From assembly GCA_943846595.1 (NCBI GenBank), contig OX044355.1, forward strand, positions 2,099,501-2,163,500: a stretch of DNA of 64,000 bases. Direction: 5' to 3'. Positions 26,523 through 34,809 of this stretch are shown here, piece by piece. The notes under the pieces were generated by a model. The model saw only the letters and a program-made list of their open reading frames with translations, was not told where the DNA came from and did not search any database. The DNA is from an uncultured Polaribacter sp. GTDB lineage: Bacteria; Bacteroidota; Bacteroidia; Flavobacteriales; Flavobacteriaceae. Made by a program: the position numbers and the translations under genes. The number at the start of each line of letters is the position of its first letter. The stretch's first letter is position 1.

Positions 26523-27302
26523 TTAATAAATGTCATTCAAAATTTTAGCCAAACGAATTCCACCTCGCTGTAACTGATTTCTAACAGTACCAAAATGATC
26601 GTAAGAATAGCGGTAACGCAAGTTCTCTCCTTCTTTTACAGAACTGTATAGTTCCTTGGTAATTTCATGTACTTCATTTACCCAATCTTCTACAGAACCC
26701 TTTTCAATGGCTTTCAATTGTGCTTTAGACAGGTCTTTGGTATTGTTTGCCAACTCAATATAGCTCATATTCCAAGCTTCAATCATTTTGGTATCCCAAA
26801 CAGAATGCAAATTCGTTCCTTGTCCAAACCATTGAACTTTTATTCGATTTCCTCCACGGTCTTCTTTCTGACCAATATGCATGGGCTGATGCAAGTCTCC
26901 TACAAAATGAACCAACATTTTTAAATAAAATACTTTGTCCGATTCCTTACTCATCGGGTCTTTTAAAACCGAAATACACTTTGCAATAGCAGTAACCAAA
27001 TCTCCTTTTGGATTTTTTTCTGCCGTTTCATAATTTTCATCTATCCCCATATTGACATAATGCCATGCAGAAAATGCGCTGTATTTCCAATCTGATTTTA
27101 TTTCGTCAGCAAAAGTAGAAACAAAGGCCAAACTCTGGCCTTTCAATAATTTATCAATCTTTCTCTTTGCTCTTTTTGTCAAATGCTGTGTTGCAATTTC
27201 ACCTGTTGCTCGGTGACCGTTTTGTCCCCAAAAAACAGATTCATCCACATTAGGAGTCGTTGCGAAGAAGATAGAAATAAATAGAAGTACAGATGCTTTC
27301 AT
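26523..27302 (-). CDS. Secreted S1/P1-type zinc nuclease
   Basis: The 259-residue protein has a signal peptide followed by FWGQNGHRATGEIA, in which the tryptophan would become the mature N-terminus and bind zinc. Further zinc ligands lie in FADEIKSDWKYSAFSAWHYVN, HFVGDLHQPMHIG and GGNRIKVQWFGQGTNLHSVWDTKMIE. This is the S1/P1 single-strand nuclease fold with three zinc ions. It probably degrades external nucleic acids or nucleotides in the periplasm for phosphate and nucleoside uptake. Confidence 0.93.
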   Translation of the reverse strand: MKASVLLFISIFFATTPNVDESVFWGQNGHRATGEIATQHLTKRAKRKIDKLLKGQSLAFVSTFADEIKSDWKYSAFSAWHYVNMGIDENYETAEKNPKGDLVTAIAKCISVLKDPMSKESDKVFYLKMLVHFVGDLHQPMHIGQKEDRGGNRIKVQWFGQGTNLHSVWDTKMIEAWNMSYIELANNTKDLSKAQLKAIEKGSVEDWVNEVHEITKELYSSVKEGENLRYRYSYDHFGTVRNQLQRGGIRLAKILNDIY

Positions 27303-27381
27303 TTTAAATTTTTAAAATTAATTTTTAGCTAAATTATAAAAATAAAGATGAAAAAAATTGAAATAACAAAAAAATATATCA

Positions 27382-27389
27382 TATCTTTG
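27382..27389 (+). promoter_or_regulatory. -7 box TATCTTTG of the SPFH operon
   Basis: It matches TAnnTTTG, with a TTG at 27358-27360 located 21 bases upstream as a likely -33 element. Transcription should begin near 27395, leaving a leader of about 25 bases. A related ATCAATTTAATATCAA sequence in the leader also occurs upstream of the J/KTSC gene. Confidence 0.55.
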
Positions 27390-27420
27390 TGATATCAATT
27401 TAATATCAAAATTAAAAATT

Positions 27421-28281
27421 ATGAAATCAGAAAAAATCATCAAGCCCGCAAATGGCTATTTAATGTTATTTATCCTAATCGCATTGTTATTTGGATGCAT
27501 CGCAACAGCAATACGAACAGAAGATCCGCGTTTTTTAATAGGTACTTTTATTGGTTTGTTTGGTTTGTTTGGCTTTATCTTAGTAAACCCAAATACTTCG
27601 AAGGTGGTTTTGCTTTTCGGAAAGTACATCGGAACGATTAAAGACAACGGTCTTTACTGGGCTAACCCTTTATTCAGAAAAAAAACCATTTCATTAAGAG
27701 CGAGTAATTTTGACAGTGAACGCTTAAAAGTAAACGACAAATTAGGAAATCCAATTATGATTTCTACCATTTTAGTTTGGCGGGTTACCAATACCTACAA
27801 AGCTGCATTTGATGTCGATAATTATGAAAATTTTGTACGCGTTCAAACCGATGCTGCAGTTCGAAAGTTAGCAAGTATGTATCCCTACGATAATTTTGCT
27901 GATGAGGGACATGACGAAGACATTACCTTACGCTCTAGTGTGAATGAGGTTTCTGAAGCTTTGGAGAAAGAAATTGACGAGCGCCTATCCATTGCCGGAA
28001 TTGAAGTTTTAGAAGCTCGAATTGGCTACTTGGCATATGCCCAAGAAATTGCAAGTGCCATGCTAAAAAGACAACAAGCAACTGCAATTGTTGCCGCTAG
28101 ACATAAAATCGTGCAAGGAGCCGTAGAGATGGTAGAAATGGCCTTGGAAGAATTAGATAAAAAGGAAATTGTTGTACTAGATGACGAACGAAAAGCAGCG
28201 ATGGTGAGTAACTTATTGGTGATCTTATGTGGAGATAAAGAGGCCTCTCCTGTGGTGAATACAGGAACTTTGAATCATTAA
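27421..28281 (+). CDS. SPFH-domain (band 7/slipin-like) membrane protein
   Basis: The 286-residue protein has two N-terminal hydrophobic helices (LMLFILIALLFGCIATAI; LIGTFIGLFGLFGFILV) and then an SPFH domain: VVLLFGKYIGTIKDNGLYWANP, TISLRASNFDSERLKVNDKLGNPI, ending in an oligomerising helix (KEIDERLSIAGIEVLEARIGYL). Such proteins form large membrane assemblies linked to lipid microdomains and stress. It heads a cassette with DUF4177, DUF6141-like, hydrolase and Arc-like genes. Confidence 0.9.
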   Translation: MKSEKIIKPANGYLMLFILIALLFGCIATAIRTEDPRFLIGTFIGLFGLFGFILVNPNTSKVVLLFGKYIGTIKDNGLYWANPLFRKKTISLRASNFDSERLKVNDKLGNPIMISTILVWRVTNTYKAAFDVDNYENFVRVQTDAAVRKLASMYPYDNFADEGHDEDITLRSSVNEVSEALEKEIDERLSIAGIEVLEARIGYLAYAQEIASAMLKRQQATAIVAARHKIVQGAVEMVEMALEELDKKEIVVLDDERKAAMVSNLLVILCGDKEASPVVNTGTLNH

Positions 28282-28303
28282 TAGACCGTAAAAAAATAAA
28301 AAA

Positions 28304-28462
28304 ATGAAAGAATATAAAGTAGTAACATTAAAATTAGGTTTTAGAAATAGAACTCAAAACTTTGAGGACCTTTTAAATCAATATGCAAGAGAAGGTTGGA
28401 CTTTAAAAGATGTGCCTACCAATTGGAATTCAATGATATTAGAAAGAGATAAAAATAGGTAA
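28304..28462 (+). CDS. DUF4177-like small protein, 52 residues
   Basis: An ATG at 28304 opens a 52-residue frame: MKEYKVVTLKLGFRN, then FEDLLNQYAREGWTLKDV and a C-terminal MILERDKNR. The pattern of a beta strand, a helix ending in EGW, and a final F/I-L-E-R strand is that of DUF4177 domains. It lies 22 bases after the SPFH gene and 2 bases before the next gene, so it is within the operon. Function unknown. Confidence 0.75.
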   Translation: MKEYKVVTLKLGFRNRTQNFEDLLNQYAREGWTLKDVPTNWNSMILERDKNR

Positions 28463-28464
28463 GC

Positions 28465-28959
28465 ATGAAAGTTTTCAATGAAGAACAACAATTTAGACAG
28501 CTTTGGCTCATGGTGCTTTTAGGATTTAGCCTCCTGGTTCCAGTGGGTTTGATTATCAATGAATATATAAAAGACAACACCAGCATGACAAATAATGAAT
28601 TCCTGGGATCACTTATTGGAATCATTGCCTCAGTTTTGTTGATTTTCATATTCAAATTATCTACAAGAATCGATGAAAAAGGGATTCATTATCAATTTTT
28701 TCCATTCCATTTTTCAATGAAAACACTTTTATGGTCAGAAATCACCAAAGCAGAAGTAAGAACTTACGACCCCATAGGAGAATATGGGGGTTGGGGTTTG
28801 CGTTACAGTTTCAACAAAAAGAAAGGGAATGCCGTAAATGTTTCTGGTGATATTGGTATCCAATTAACACTAAAAAACGGTAAAAAATTACTGATTGGAA
28901 CCCAAAAAAAAGAAGCTGTAAGCAGGGTTTTGAAAACTTATAATCTGAAACAAGTATGA
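28465..28959 (+). CDS. DUF6141-like membrane protein
   Basis: The 164-residue protein has two hydrophobic helices (LWLMVLLGFSLLVPVGLII; IGIIASVLLIFIFKL) followed by a soluble beta-rich part with AEVRTYDPIGEYGGWGLRYS and IGIQLTLKNGKKLLIGTQ. The YxPIxEYGGWG motif recalls DUF6141 proteins; this name is from memory. It overlaps the hydrolase gene by four bases (ATGA). The function is unknown, but it is probably a membrane partner of the SPFH protein. Confidence 0.75.
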   Translation: MKVFNEEQQFRQLWLMVLLGFSLLVPVGLIINEYIKDNTSMTNNEFLGSLIGIIASVLLIFIFKLSTRIDEKGIHYQFFPFHFSMKTLLWSEITKAEVRTYDPIGEYGGWGLRYSFNKKKGNAVNVSGDIGIQLTLKNGKKLLIGTQKKEAVSRVLKTYNLKQV

Positions 28960-29870
28960 TACGATCATTTTCCTTTATGATGTTTGTTTTAATGGGAATT
29001 ACAAACGGATTTTCACAAATAACAACCGAAGAAATTACAATTCAAAACCAAGCAATACAATTGCCGGGTACGCTCAGCTATCCAGCAGAAAAAAGTCCAC
29101 TCATTATTTGGGTTCATGGATCTGGTGGTGTTGATCGAAATGGAAATCAACCTCAATACATCAAACAATTTAGGGCTGCAGTAAACAAAGAAAATATCGC
29201 TTTCTTTAGCTACGATAAGCGAACCGCAAATCCCCAAAATAATACATTCTTAAAAGACGGTGTTTTTTTTAATGATTTCATTTTTGACCTAAAGGAGGTT
29301 GTAAATCATTTTAAAAACGACACCCGTTTTAACAGTATTACTCTGGTAGGACACAGCCAGGGTTCTTTAACTGCCATGATGGCTTTGAAAAATGTGGACA
29401 AATACATTTCTATTGCAGGTGCAGGAGAAAGGATTGACAAAATTTTGATAAAACAACTCAATGCACAGAGTCCTGAATACGGCAAAATAGCAAAAGCACA
29501 TTTTAAAGAACTTAAAGAAACAGGAAGTATTAAAGAAGTAAATCCAAATTTGATGGCAATTTTCGCAAAGCCGAACCAAGAGTTTTGGTCTTCGTGGATA
29601 GTCATAGATCCCTTAACAGAAATTAAAAAAATAACCATTCCCACACTTATTGTAAACGGTGACAAAGATATTCAAGTAGGGATTGAAAATGCTTCAAATC
29701 TTAAAGAAGCAAAACCAACTGCATCTTATGTGATCATCCAAAACATGAACCACATTTTAAAGGACATTCAAAACGAGGAAGACAATATCAAATCGTATAG
29801 TTCTCCAGAGTTCCCAATCTCAAAAAAACTCATTGAGACGATTGTTTCATTTATAAAAAAGACCCCTTAA
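28956..29870 (+). CDS. Secreted alpha/beta hydrolase
   Basis: The 304-residue protein has a signal peptide (SFMMFVLMGITNGFSQ) and an alpha/beta-hydrolase fold with the oxyanion strand LIIWVHGSGGVDRNGN, the nucleophile elbow VGHSQGS, the acidic residue region VNGDKDIQVG and a C-terminal histidine in NMNHILKDI. The enzyme is probably a periplasmic esterase or peptidase-like hydrolase. Its substrate cannot be read from the sequence. Confidence 0.9.
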   Translation: MIRSFSFMMFVLMGITNGFSQITTEEITIQNQAIQLPGTLSYPAEKSPLIIWVHGSGGVDRNGNQPQYIKQFRAAVNKENIAFFSYDKRTANPQNNTFLKDGVFFNDFIFDLKEVVNHFKNDTRFNSITLVGHSQGSLTAMMALKNVDKYISIAGAGERIDKILIKQLNAQSPEYGKIAKAHFKELKETGSIKEVNPNLMAIFAKPNQEFWSSWIVIDPLTEIKKITIPTLIVNGDKDIQVGIENASNLKEAKPTASYVIIQNMNHILKDIQNEEDNIKSYSSPEFPISKKLIETIVSFIKKTP

Positions 29871-29871
29871 A

Positions 29872-30039
29872 ATGTCTAAGAAAAAAGCCTTTGCATTGCG
29901 CGTTAATGAAGATATGATGAAAGCCATTGAAAAATGGGCTGCCGATGAATTTCGCTCAACAAACGGTCAGATAGAATGGATGCTAATGCAAGCTTTAAAA
30001 GAGACAAAAAGAGCCCCCATAAAAAAAGAGAAATCATAA
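29872..30039 (+). CDS. Arc-like ribbon-helix-helix small protein
   Basis: The ATG at 29872 opens a 55-residue frame: KKAFALRVNEDMMKAIEKWA, then FRSTNGQIEWMLMQALKETK. The strand followed by two helices, with the N-G-Q-I-E-W segment, is the Arc/MetJ ribbon-helix-helix pattern. It may be the regulator of the SPFH cassette or a structural homologue without DNA binding. It follows the hydrolase gene by one base and precedes a terminator. Confidence 0.8.
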   Translation: MSKKKAFALRVNEDMMKAIEKWAADEFRSTNGQIEWMLMQALKETKRAPIKKEKS

Positions 30040-30067
30040 AAAAAGCGACCTCAAAAAGGCGCTTTTT
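30040..30067 (+). terminator. Terminator after the SPFH cassette
   Basis: AAAAGCG-ACC pairs with GG-CGCTTTT with one bulge, followed by a T-run. It lies directly after the Arc-like gene and marks the end of the cassette. Confidence 0.7.
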
Positions 30068-30086
30068 TAGGTATTCGTTTTAAGTA

Positions 30087-30758
30087 TTAATACCTTTTGA
30101 TAATCTTAGCGGTATAATTTCTAACATGCTCAACTTTTCCTCGACTTTTATAATACTTTTTCCAAGGTTTTGTAATTTTTTTCATTGCTCTTCGAGTTGA
30201 AATCAAGTCTGCCCAATCATTTGCTGTAATAGCAACCCAATGGGTCGCTCCTTGAAATCCAGCGATTTCATAACTTCCAAAACCAACTTCTCCTTTTCTG
30301 TAAGAGGTCATTTCACTAACGATTTCATCATGAGCTGCTTTAAAAGCTACTGGATCGCTCGCTTTAAATTCAAAAATCTGAACATAATTATACGCTTCAT
30401 TGTCCCCAACCCAACTCATTACATTTCCAGAAGAACTATGCGTCCATTTCTCAATATGATTGTTTAATTTCTGAATAAAAACACCCCATTTATTTGCCGC
30501 TGATATCGAGTCATTTCTTCCCCAATTTCCAGGATCACCGTACAAGACAATTCTGTGTGTAGACCCCTCATTACCAATACTGAAAGACTCAATATTAATC
30601 CCTCCAGATTTAAATTTTGCATCTCCCCAAATATCATCTGTTAGGGCTAAAATTGCACTTTCCGTTCCTCTTTTAGCAGAAAATTGGTATTCCATAAAAG
30701 CGTTTTGAGAATATGAAACCATACTAACAAACAATAATAAATAAACTAATTTTTTCAT
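30087..30758 (-). CDS. Secreted protein of unknown function
   Basis: From the ATG at 30756-30758 the protein has 223 residues, with a signal peptide (KKLVYLLLFVSMVSYSQ). The mature part contains two similar alpha/beta-looking stretches (RIVLYGDPGNWGRND; QIFEFKASDPVAFKAAHDEIVSEM) and a basic C-terminus. I do not recognise a family with confidence. The upstream in-frame ATG at 30812 lies inside the operator region and is unlikely to be used. Confidence 0.75.
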   Translation of the reverse strand: MKKLVYLLLFVSMVSYSQNAFMEYQFSAKRGTESAILALTDDIWGDAKFKSGGINIESFSIGNEGSTHRIVLYGDPGNWGRNDSISAANKWGVFIQKLNNHIEKWTHSSSGNVMSWVGDNEAYNYVQIFEFKASDPVAFKAAHDEIVSEMTSYRKGEVGFGSYEIAGFQGATHWVAITANDWADLISTRRAMKKITKPWKKYYKSRGKVEHVRNYTAKIIKRY

Positions 30759-30781
30759 AAATATATGATTTTGATTAGTAA

Positions 30782-30789
30782 CAAACTTA
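30782..30789 (-). promoter_or_regulatory. -7 box (TAAGTTTG) of the secreted protein gene
   Basis: CAAACTTA reads TAAGTTTG on the minus strand. A TTG (CAA at 30810-30812) lies 20 bases upstream as a -33 element and falls inside the first operator repeat. Confidence 0.5.
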
Positions 30790-30797
30790 CTAATATT

Positions 30798-30846
30798 AAT
30801 TGTATAATGCAATTAATTATATGATAATTAATTGTATAAAGCAATT
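30798..30846. promoter_or_regulatory. Two AATTG-N7-CAATT operator-like repeats
   Basis: AATTGTATAATGCAATT (30798-30814) and AATTGTATAAAGCAATT (30830-30846) are near-identical inverted repeats spaced 32 bases apart, about three helical turns. The first overlaps the -33 region of the leftward gene. They look like binding sites for a dimeric regulator, possibly MarR- or TetR-like; no such gene is adjacent. Confidence 0.6.
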
Positions 30847-30940
30847 GATAATATTGTTATTAATATTGACCTTTTAGCGAGAAGAAAAAAATCTATTTTG
30901 TATCTTGTTGCCTGTTATTTAATACTAATAAAACATCCTA

Positions 30941-33900
30941 ATGAAAAAATTACTCACGCTTTTATTTTTATGTACTGCCTCCCTTTCATTCTCTCAAGAG
31001 TTTTCGATGGACATGGTCAAAAATATGAAACCCAGAAACATTGGTCCTGGAGGAATGTCTGGTCGTGTGACTGCTATTGATGTTGTAGAATCGAATCCTG
31101 AAATAATGTATGTGGGTACTGCTTCTGGCGGAATTTGGAAATCTACTTCTGGCGGCATCAAATGGGTCCCCATATTCGAAAATGAAGTAACGGCTTCTAT
31201 CGGTGCCATTGCCATTCAACAATCAAACCCAAGTGTTCTTTGGGCAGGAACCGGTGAAGGAAACCCAAGAAATAGTTTGAATGGTGGGTTTGGAATTTAC
31301 AAATCTTTAGATGCCGGAAAAACATGGAAATCCATGGGATTGGAAATGACACGACACATACACCGAGTACTCATTCATCCAACAAACCCAGACATAGTAT
31401 ATGTAGGTGCCATTGGATCTCCTTGGGGAGAACACAAAGAACGTGGGGTATATAAAACAATCGATGGAGGAAAAACTTGGATACAGATTTTATTTACAAA
31501 TAATAAGTCTGGGACTGCTGATTTAATTATGGATCCAAAAAATCCAAATAAAATCATCGCAGCAATGTGGGAACACAAACGCGACCCTTGGTTTTTTAAG
31601 TCTGGTGGTAAAGGAAGTGGTTTATACATTACCCATGACGGTGGAGAAAACTGGAAACAAATTACAGAAAAAGAAGGGTTTCCAAAGGGGGAACTAGGGA
31701 GAATTGGTGTGGCCATAGCGCCCAACAATCCTGAGGTAATTTATGCCTTGGTAGAAGCGAAAAAAAACGCACTCTATAAAAGTGAGGATGGTGGTTTTAA
31801 ATGGAAAAAAATCAATGACAAACCTGGAATTGGAAATCGTCCCTTTTATTATTCAGAAATTTACGTAGATCCACAAAACGAAAACAAACTATACACCGTT
31901 TTTACCTATGTCAATATTTCAGAAGATGGCGGAAAATCATTCAAACAATTAATGCCCGCATATGGTGTAAACAATGGCGTACACCCAGACCATCATGCGT
32001 GGTGGATACACCCTACTAATGGGAAATTTATGATTGATGGAAATGATGGTGGTTTAAACATCACAAAAGATGGAGGAAAAACCTGGCGTTTTATCGGAAA
32101 CATTCCCGTCGCACAATTTTATCATATCAATGTAGACGATGAGTTTCCATACAATGTCTATGGCGGGATGCAAGATAATGGTTCTTGGCGTGGCCCTGCA
32201 TATGTGTGGAAAAGTCAAGGAATCCGCAATTCATATTGGCAAGAAATCAGTTTTGGTGATGGTTTTGATGTAGTCCCAGACAAAGAGGATGCGCGGTATG
32301 GATGGACGATGAGTCAACAAGGATCCGTTTCAAGATATGATTATCTAACAGGAAATAACTACGGAGTAAAACCGACTCACAAAGATGCAGCAGTACAATT
32401 ACGTTTCAATTGGAATGCGGCTATAAATATAGATCCTTTTGATAATTCAACATTGTATTTTGGAAGTCAGTTTGTACACAAATCAACAGACAAAGGATTA
32501 ACCTGGAATACGATTTCTCCAGATCTATCTACCAATGATCCAGAAAAATTGAAACAAGCAGAAAGTGGGGGTTTAACGATGGACGCAACAGGTGCAGAAA
32601 ACCATTGTACGATCCTAGTTATAGAACCTACTGTTTTGGAGAAAGATGTTTTGTGGGCAGCAACAGATGATGGTCAAGTACACCTTACTAAAAATGGTGG
32701 TGAAAGTTGGACCAATGTTGCCAAAAACATCAAAGGGTTGCCAAAAAATTCTTGGATAACACAAATAAAAGCATCCAACAAAAACAAAGGAGAAGCACTC
32801 TTAATTGCAAATGATTATCGTCGCTTTAACTATACACCCTATGCTTACAGAACCAAAAACTATGGAAAAACATGGACTCGAATTGTTGATGAAAATGACG
32901 TACAGAGTTATACTTTATGTATTGTAGAAGATCCTGAAAATGAAAATTTATTATTTTTAGGAACCGATGATGGATTGTATATTTCGATCAATGCAGGAAA
33001 AAAATGGACGAAATGGACGGCTGGCTTTCCAACAGTACCTGTTAAAGATTTGGTCATTCAAGAAAGAGAACACGATTTAGTAATTGGTACTTTTGGAAGA
33101 GCTGCATGGGTTTTAGATGATATTCGTCCCCTAAGATCCTTGGCAAATAGCAATATTACCAAAGAAGAACTCGTCTTATTTTCACCACCAACAGCCTATC
33201 AGGCTGCATATCAACAACCCACTGGAAGCCGATTTGGAGCCGATGCGATCTATCAAGGTGAAAATAGAAGAAGAGGAGCACTTATTTCTTATTACATCAA
33301 AAAACCTGTTGCCCAAAAAAAGGAGGTATCTAAAGATAATAAGAAAGAAATACGTCACGATTCCATAAAATTAGAAATTTTTGACGGTGGTAAAAAAATA
33401 AGAACACTGCAATTTAAAACACCCAAAGAAAGTGGCATTCACAAAACCACCTGGTATTTGAGAGAAAAAGGGGTTGCAAGAGCTTCCAGAAAAATAAGAA
33501 AATCCAAAAGAGAACCAGCAGGGGTTGCTGTAAAACCTGGAACTTATCATTTAAAAATGACTTTCGGGACCGCTGTATCTGAGCAAGACATCACAGTTGC
33601 ATTTGATCCAAGGCTTGAAATATCTCAGAATGCCATCCATCAAAAATATGATGCAAGCAAAGAATTAGAAGGTTATCAAGCAAAAATTGCAGCGATCGTA
33701 AAGCAATTGGTTGAAAGTAAAAATACGGCAAGCACTTTGAAAGTAAAATTAGAAAAAGAGGATGCTAAAAAATATAAAAATGAAATTACCACATCCAATG
33801 AAATTATTAAAAAGGTAGACGGATTAATTGCTATGTTTTTAGGAAAGATTGATAAAAGACAAGGAATTACTAGAAACCCAGAAGTGACCGTTAATCAGCG

Positions 33901-34111
33901 TTTGGGACTCGCTAGTAGATATATTGGATCCCGTTTTGGTGAGCAAACGGATACAGAAAAAACACTTATGAATCAATTTAAAGAAACATTTGAAAAAACG
34001 GTCTCCAAAACAAACTCCTTTTTTAAGGAGGATTGGTTAGCTTATATCGCTTCTTTTGAAAAAATAGAAATCTCTCCTTTTAAGGACTTCAAAATTTTTA
34101 TCACCAATTAA
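30941..34111 (+). CDS. Large secreted VPS10/BNR-repeat protein
   Basis: The 1056-residue protein has a signal peptide (KKLLTLLFLCTASLSFSQ) and a beta-propeller region with at least eight Asp-box (BNR) repeats of the S-x-D-x-G-x-x-W type: KSLDAGKTW, KTIDGGKTW, ITHDGGENW, KSEDGGFKW, ITKDGGKTW, KSTDKGLTW, LTKNGGESW and SINAGKKW. A C-terminal part with beta strands and a coiled helical segment (about 860-1050) follows. It matches VPS10-domain/glycosyl-hydrolase-like proteins common in Bacteroidota. The enzymatic activity is not established. Confidence 0.92.
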   Translation: MKKLLTLLFLCTASLSFSQEFSMDMVKNMKPRNIGPGGMSGRVTAIDVVESNPEIMYVGTASGGIWKSTSGGIKWVPIFENEVTASIGAIAIQQSNPSVLWAGTGEGNPRNSLNGGFGIYKSLDAGKTWKSMGLEMTRHIHRVLIHPTNPDIVYVGAIGSPWGEHKERGVYKTIDGGKTWIQILFTNNKSGTADLIMDPKNPNKIIAAMWEHKRDPWFFKSGGKGSGLYITHDGGENWKQITEKEGFPKGELGRIGVAIAPNNPEVIYALVEAKKNALYKSEDGGFKWKKINDKPGIGNRPFYYSEIYVDPQNENKLYTVFTYVNISEDGGKSFKQLMPAYGVNNGVHPDHHAWWIHPTNGKFMIDGNDGGLNITKDGGKTWRFIGNIPVAQFYHINVDDEFPYNVYGGMQDNGSWRGPAYVWKSQGIRNSYWQEISFGDGFDVVPDKEDARYGWTMSQQGSVSRYDYLTGNNYGVKPTHKDAAVQLRFNWNAAINIDPFDNSTLYFGSQFVHKSTDKGLTWNTISPDLSTNDPEKLKQAESGGLTMDATGAENHCTILVIEPTVLEKDVLWAATDDGQVHLTKNGGESWTNVAKNIKGLPKNSWITQIKASNKNKGEALLIANDYRRFNYTPYAYRTKNYGKTWTRIVDENDVQSYTLCIVEDPENENLLFLGTDDGLYISINAGKKWTKWTAGFPTVPVKDLVIQEREHDLVIGTFGRAAWVLDDIRPLRSLANSNITKEELVLFSPPTAYQAAYQQPTGSRFGADAIYQGENRRRGALISYYIKKPVAQKKEVSKDNKKEIRHDSIKLEIFDGGKKIRTLQFKTPKESGIHKTTWYLREKGVARASRKIRKSKREPAGVAVKPGTYHLKMTFGTAVSEQDITVAFDPRLEISQNAIHQKYDASKELEGYQAKIAAIVKQLVESKNTASTLKVKLEKEDAKKYKNEITTSNEIIKKVDGLIAMFLGKIDKRQGITRNPEVTVNQRLGLASRYIGSRFGEQTDTEKTLMNQFKETFEKTVSKTNSFFKEDWLAYIASFEKIEISPFKDFKIFITN

Positions 34112-34120
34112 AGTTTACCT

Positions 34121-34798
34121 ATGAAAAAAGTCATTTTATTATGTTGCTTGAGTTTTATTTTCACAAAAGTACAGGCACAAGAATCTCCAGAAAACAAATT
34201 AGGGGCATGGTTTATGTACAACGGTTCGCATAAAGTATCCAATCAATTCTCACTAAAAACAATGGCACACTATCGTTATTTTGAAACAACGAGTGAATTT
34301 CAACAATCGATCTACCGATTGGGTTTAAATTATACCGCAAACAAAAATTTTAATTTTACATTGGGAATCAGTCCTGTAAAAACAGATACACAATATCAAG
34401 ATCCTTCCGAATTTGAAACAGAATTTAGAATATATGAAGATATTAATTGGAATACTAATTTAACAAAATTAAAAATAAGACATCGTTTTCGATTTGAACA
34501 TCGTTTTATAGAATTTCAAGGTGAAAAATCTACTCTAAATTGGGTTCGTTATGATTTGAATGCCACCTATCCTCTTTCAAAAAATTGGAGTATTTATGCT
34601 TTCAATGAAATTTTTATCAATTTTAAAGGAGAAACCATTCCTCAAAATTGGACAGGTGGTGGATTGCTATACAAGCTTAATTCTCATTTGAAATTGAAGG
34701 CAGGATATTTCAATCAACAATTTAAGAACAGGGCTTTTGACAGGCTTCAATTAGGCATCCTTTTAAATACTGATTTTAGAAAAAAAGCCATCCAATAA
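34121..34798 (+). CDS. DUF2490-family outer-membrane protein
   Basis: The 225-residue protein has a signal peptide (KKVILLCCLSFIFTKVQAQ) and alternating beta strands typical of a small outer-membrane barrel, with the family-like segments LKTMAHYRYFETTSEFQQ, IRHRFRFEHRFIEF and LKLKAGYFNQQF. It matches DUF2490. It follows the VPS10 gene by nine bases, so they are probably co-transcribed. Confidence 0.85.
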   Translation: MKKVILLCCLSFIFTKVQAQESPENKLGAWFMYNGSHKVSNQFSLKTMAHYRYFETTSEFQQSIYRLGLNYTANKNFNFTLGISPVKTDTQYQDPSEFETEFRIYEDINWNTNLTKLKIRHRFRFEHRFIEFQGEKSTLNWVRYDLNATYPLSKNWSIYAFNEIFINFKGETIPQNWTGGGLLYKLNSHLKLKAGYFNQQFKNRAFDRLQLGILLNTDFRKKAIQ

Positions 34799-34809
34799 AA
34801 ATTTAGAAA

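Noticed and set aside
25917-27409. ATCAATTTAATATCAA shared by the J/KTSC promoter (25917-25932) and the SPFH leader (27394-27409)
   Set aside because: It is only 16 bases of low-complexity AT-rich sequence and lies at different positions relative to the -7 boxes, so chance is a sufficient explanation.
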